DNA of 6,169 bases from the NCBI GenBank assembly GCA_003164305.1, contig PLSZ01000444.1:1-6169 (forward strand), read 5' to 3'. This DNA comes from Acetobacteraceae bacterium. Its GTDB lineage: Bacteria > Pseudomonadota > Alphaproteobacteria > Acetobacterales > Acetobacteraceae. Positions 5,886 through 6,169 of this stretch are shown piece by piece. The notes under the pieces are model-generated. The model saw only the letters and a program-made list of their open reading frames with translations. It ran no database searches and was not told the origin of the DNA. Within the stretch, counting starts at the first letter, position 1. Each line of letters begins with the position of its first letter. The position numbers and the translations under genes are program-made.

Positions 5886-6169
5886 AGCGTCACCCCAAGA
5901 TATTCCGCTACCGAAAAAATATCCTTATCCCCTCGCCCGCACAAATTCATCAGAATGATTTGTTCCTTGCTCATCGCCGGCGCCAGCTTCTGGACATAAG
6001 CCAGCGCATGCGCTGGTTCCAGTGCCGGAATGATCCCCTCCGTCTGGGTGCACAACTGAAAAGCGTCCAACGCTTCCTTATCCGTGGCCGAAACGTACTC
6101 GACGCGGCCGATATCGTGCAGCCACGCGTGCTCCGGCCCGATCATGGCGTAATCGAGTCCCGCCGAGAC
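5882..6169 (-). CDS. trpB: Tryptophan synthase beta chain, C-terminal fragment
   Basis: The last 95 codons of trpB are present; the start lies beyond the right edge. TrpB is the pyridoxal-phosphate enzyme that joins indole and serine to make tryptophan, in an alpha2beta2 complex with TrpA. Visible family blocks are [42 protein letters not shown] and [18 protein letters not shown]. The GRGDKD block contacts the cofactor; the residue before it is Cys where the enteric enzyme has Ser377. The segment after LDY reads AMIG, whereas most TrpB proteins have a Pro there (YPG, YPS or FPS), next to the monovalent cation site. The active-site Lys lies outside the window. The stop overlaps the trpA start by 4 nt. 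Confidence 0.96.
   Translation of the reverse strand, partial: VSAGLDYAMIGPEHAWLHDIGRVEYVSATDKEALDAFQLCTQTEGIIPALEPAHALAYVQKLAPAMSKEQIILMNLCGRGDKDIFSVAEYLGVTL

Overview
The window reads as chromosomal DNA from a GC-rich alphaproteobacterium, most likely of the Acetobacteraceae (Rhodospirillales). The support is high-GC codon use, a TrpB/TrpA pair of alphaproteobacterial type, and above all a repeat-plus-Hint protein of a kind I associate with acetic acid bacteria and their relatives. The family placement is inference from protein style, not from a search.

Layout from left to right. (1) 1-560, minus strand: the N-terminal 186 residues of a thiolase-like protein of the SCP-x/lipid-transfer type; its 3' end lies outside the window. 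(2) 561-683: a 123-bp divergent intergenic region with a plausible rightward promoter. (3) 684/687-1292, plus strand: a soluble protein of about 201 residues that I do not recognise. (4) 1297-2517, minus strand: a 12-helix major facilitator transporter that converges on the unknown gene with only 4 bp between stop codons. (5) 2584-4815, minus strand: a 743-residue protein with a long Gly/Asn/Thr-rich beta-helix-like repeat region and a C-terminal Hint (hedgehog/intein-type) domain, preceded by a promoter-like element. (6) 5061-5885 and 5882-6169, minus strand: trpA and the 3' end of trpB, overlapping by 4 nt.

Functionally, trpB and trpA encode the two subunits of tryptophan synthase and are translationally coupled. 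The thiolase-like gene, the unknown gene and the transporter could belong to a catabolic or acyl-CoA locus, with the transporter importing a carboxylate substrate, but only proximity suggests this. The Hint protein is probably a surface or secreted protein unrelated to tryptophan synthesis. It sits directly after trpA, where many alphaproteobacteria carry accD, so the trp locus has probably been rearranged or interrupted here.

No tRNA, rRNA, CRISPR array, insertion sequence or phage gene is visible. The most unusual item is the repeat-Hint protein, which has the candidate self-processing residues but no visible signal peptide or autotransporter barrel. It belongs to a recognisable architecture and is not a wholly new system.
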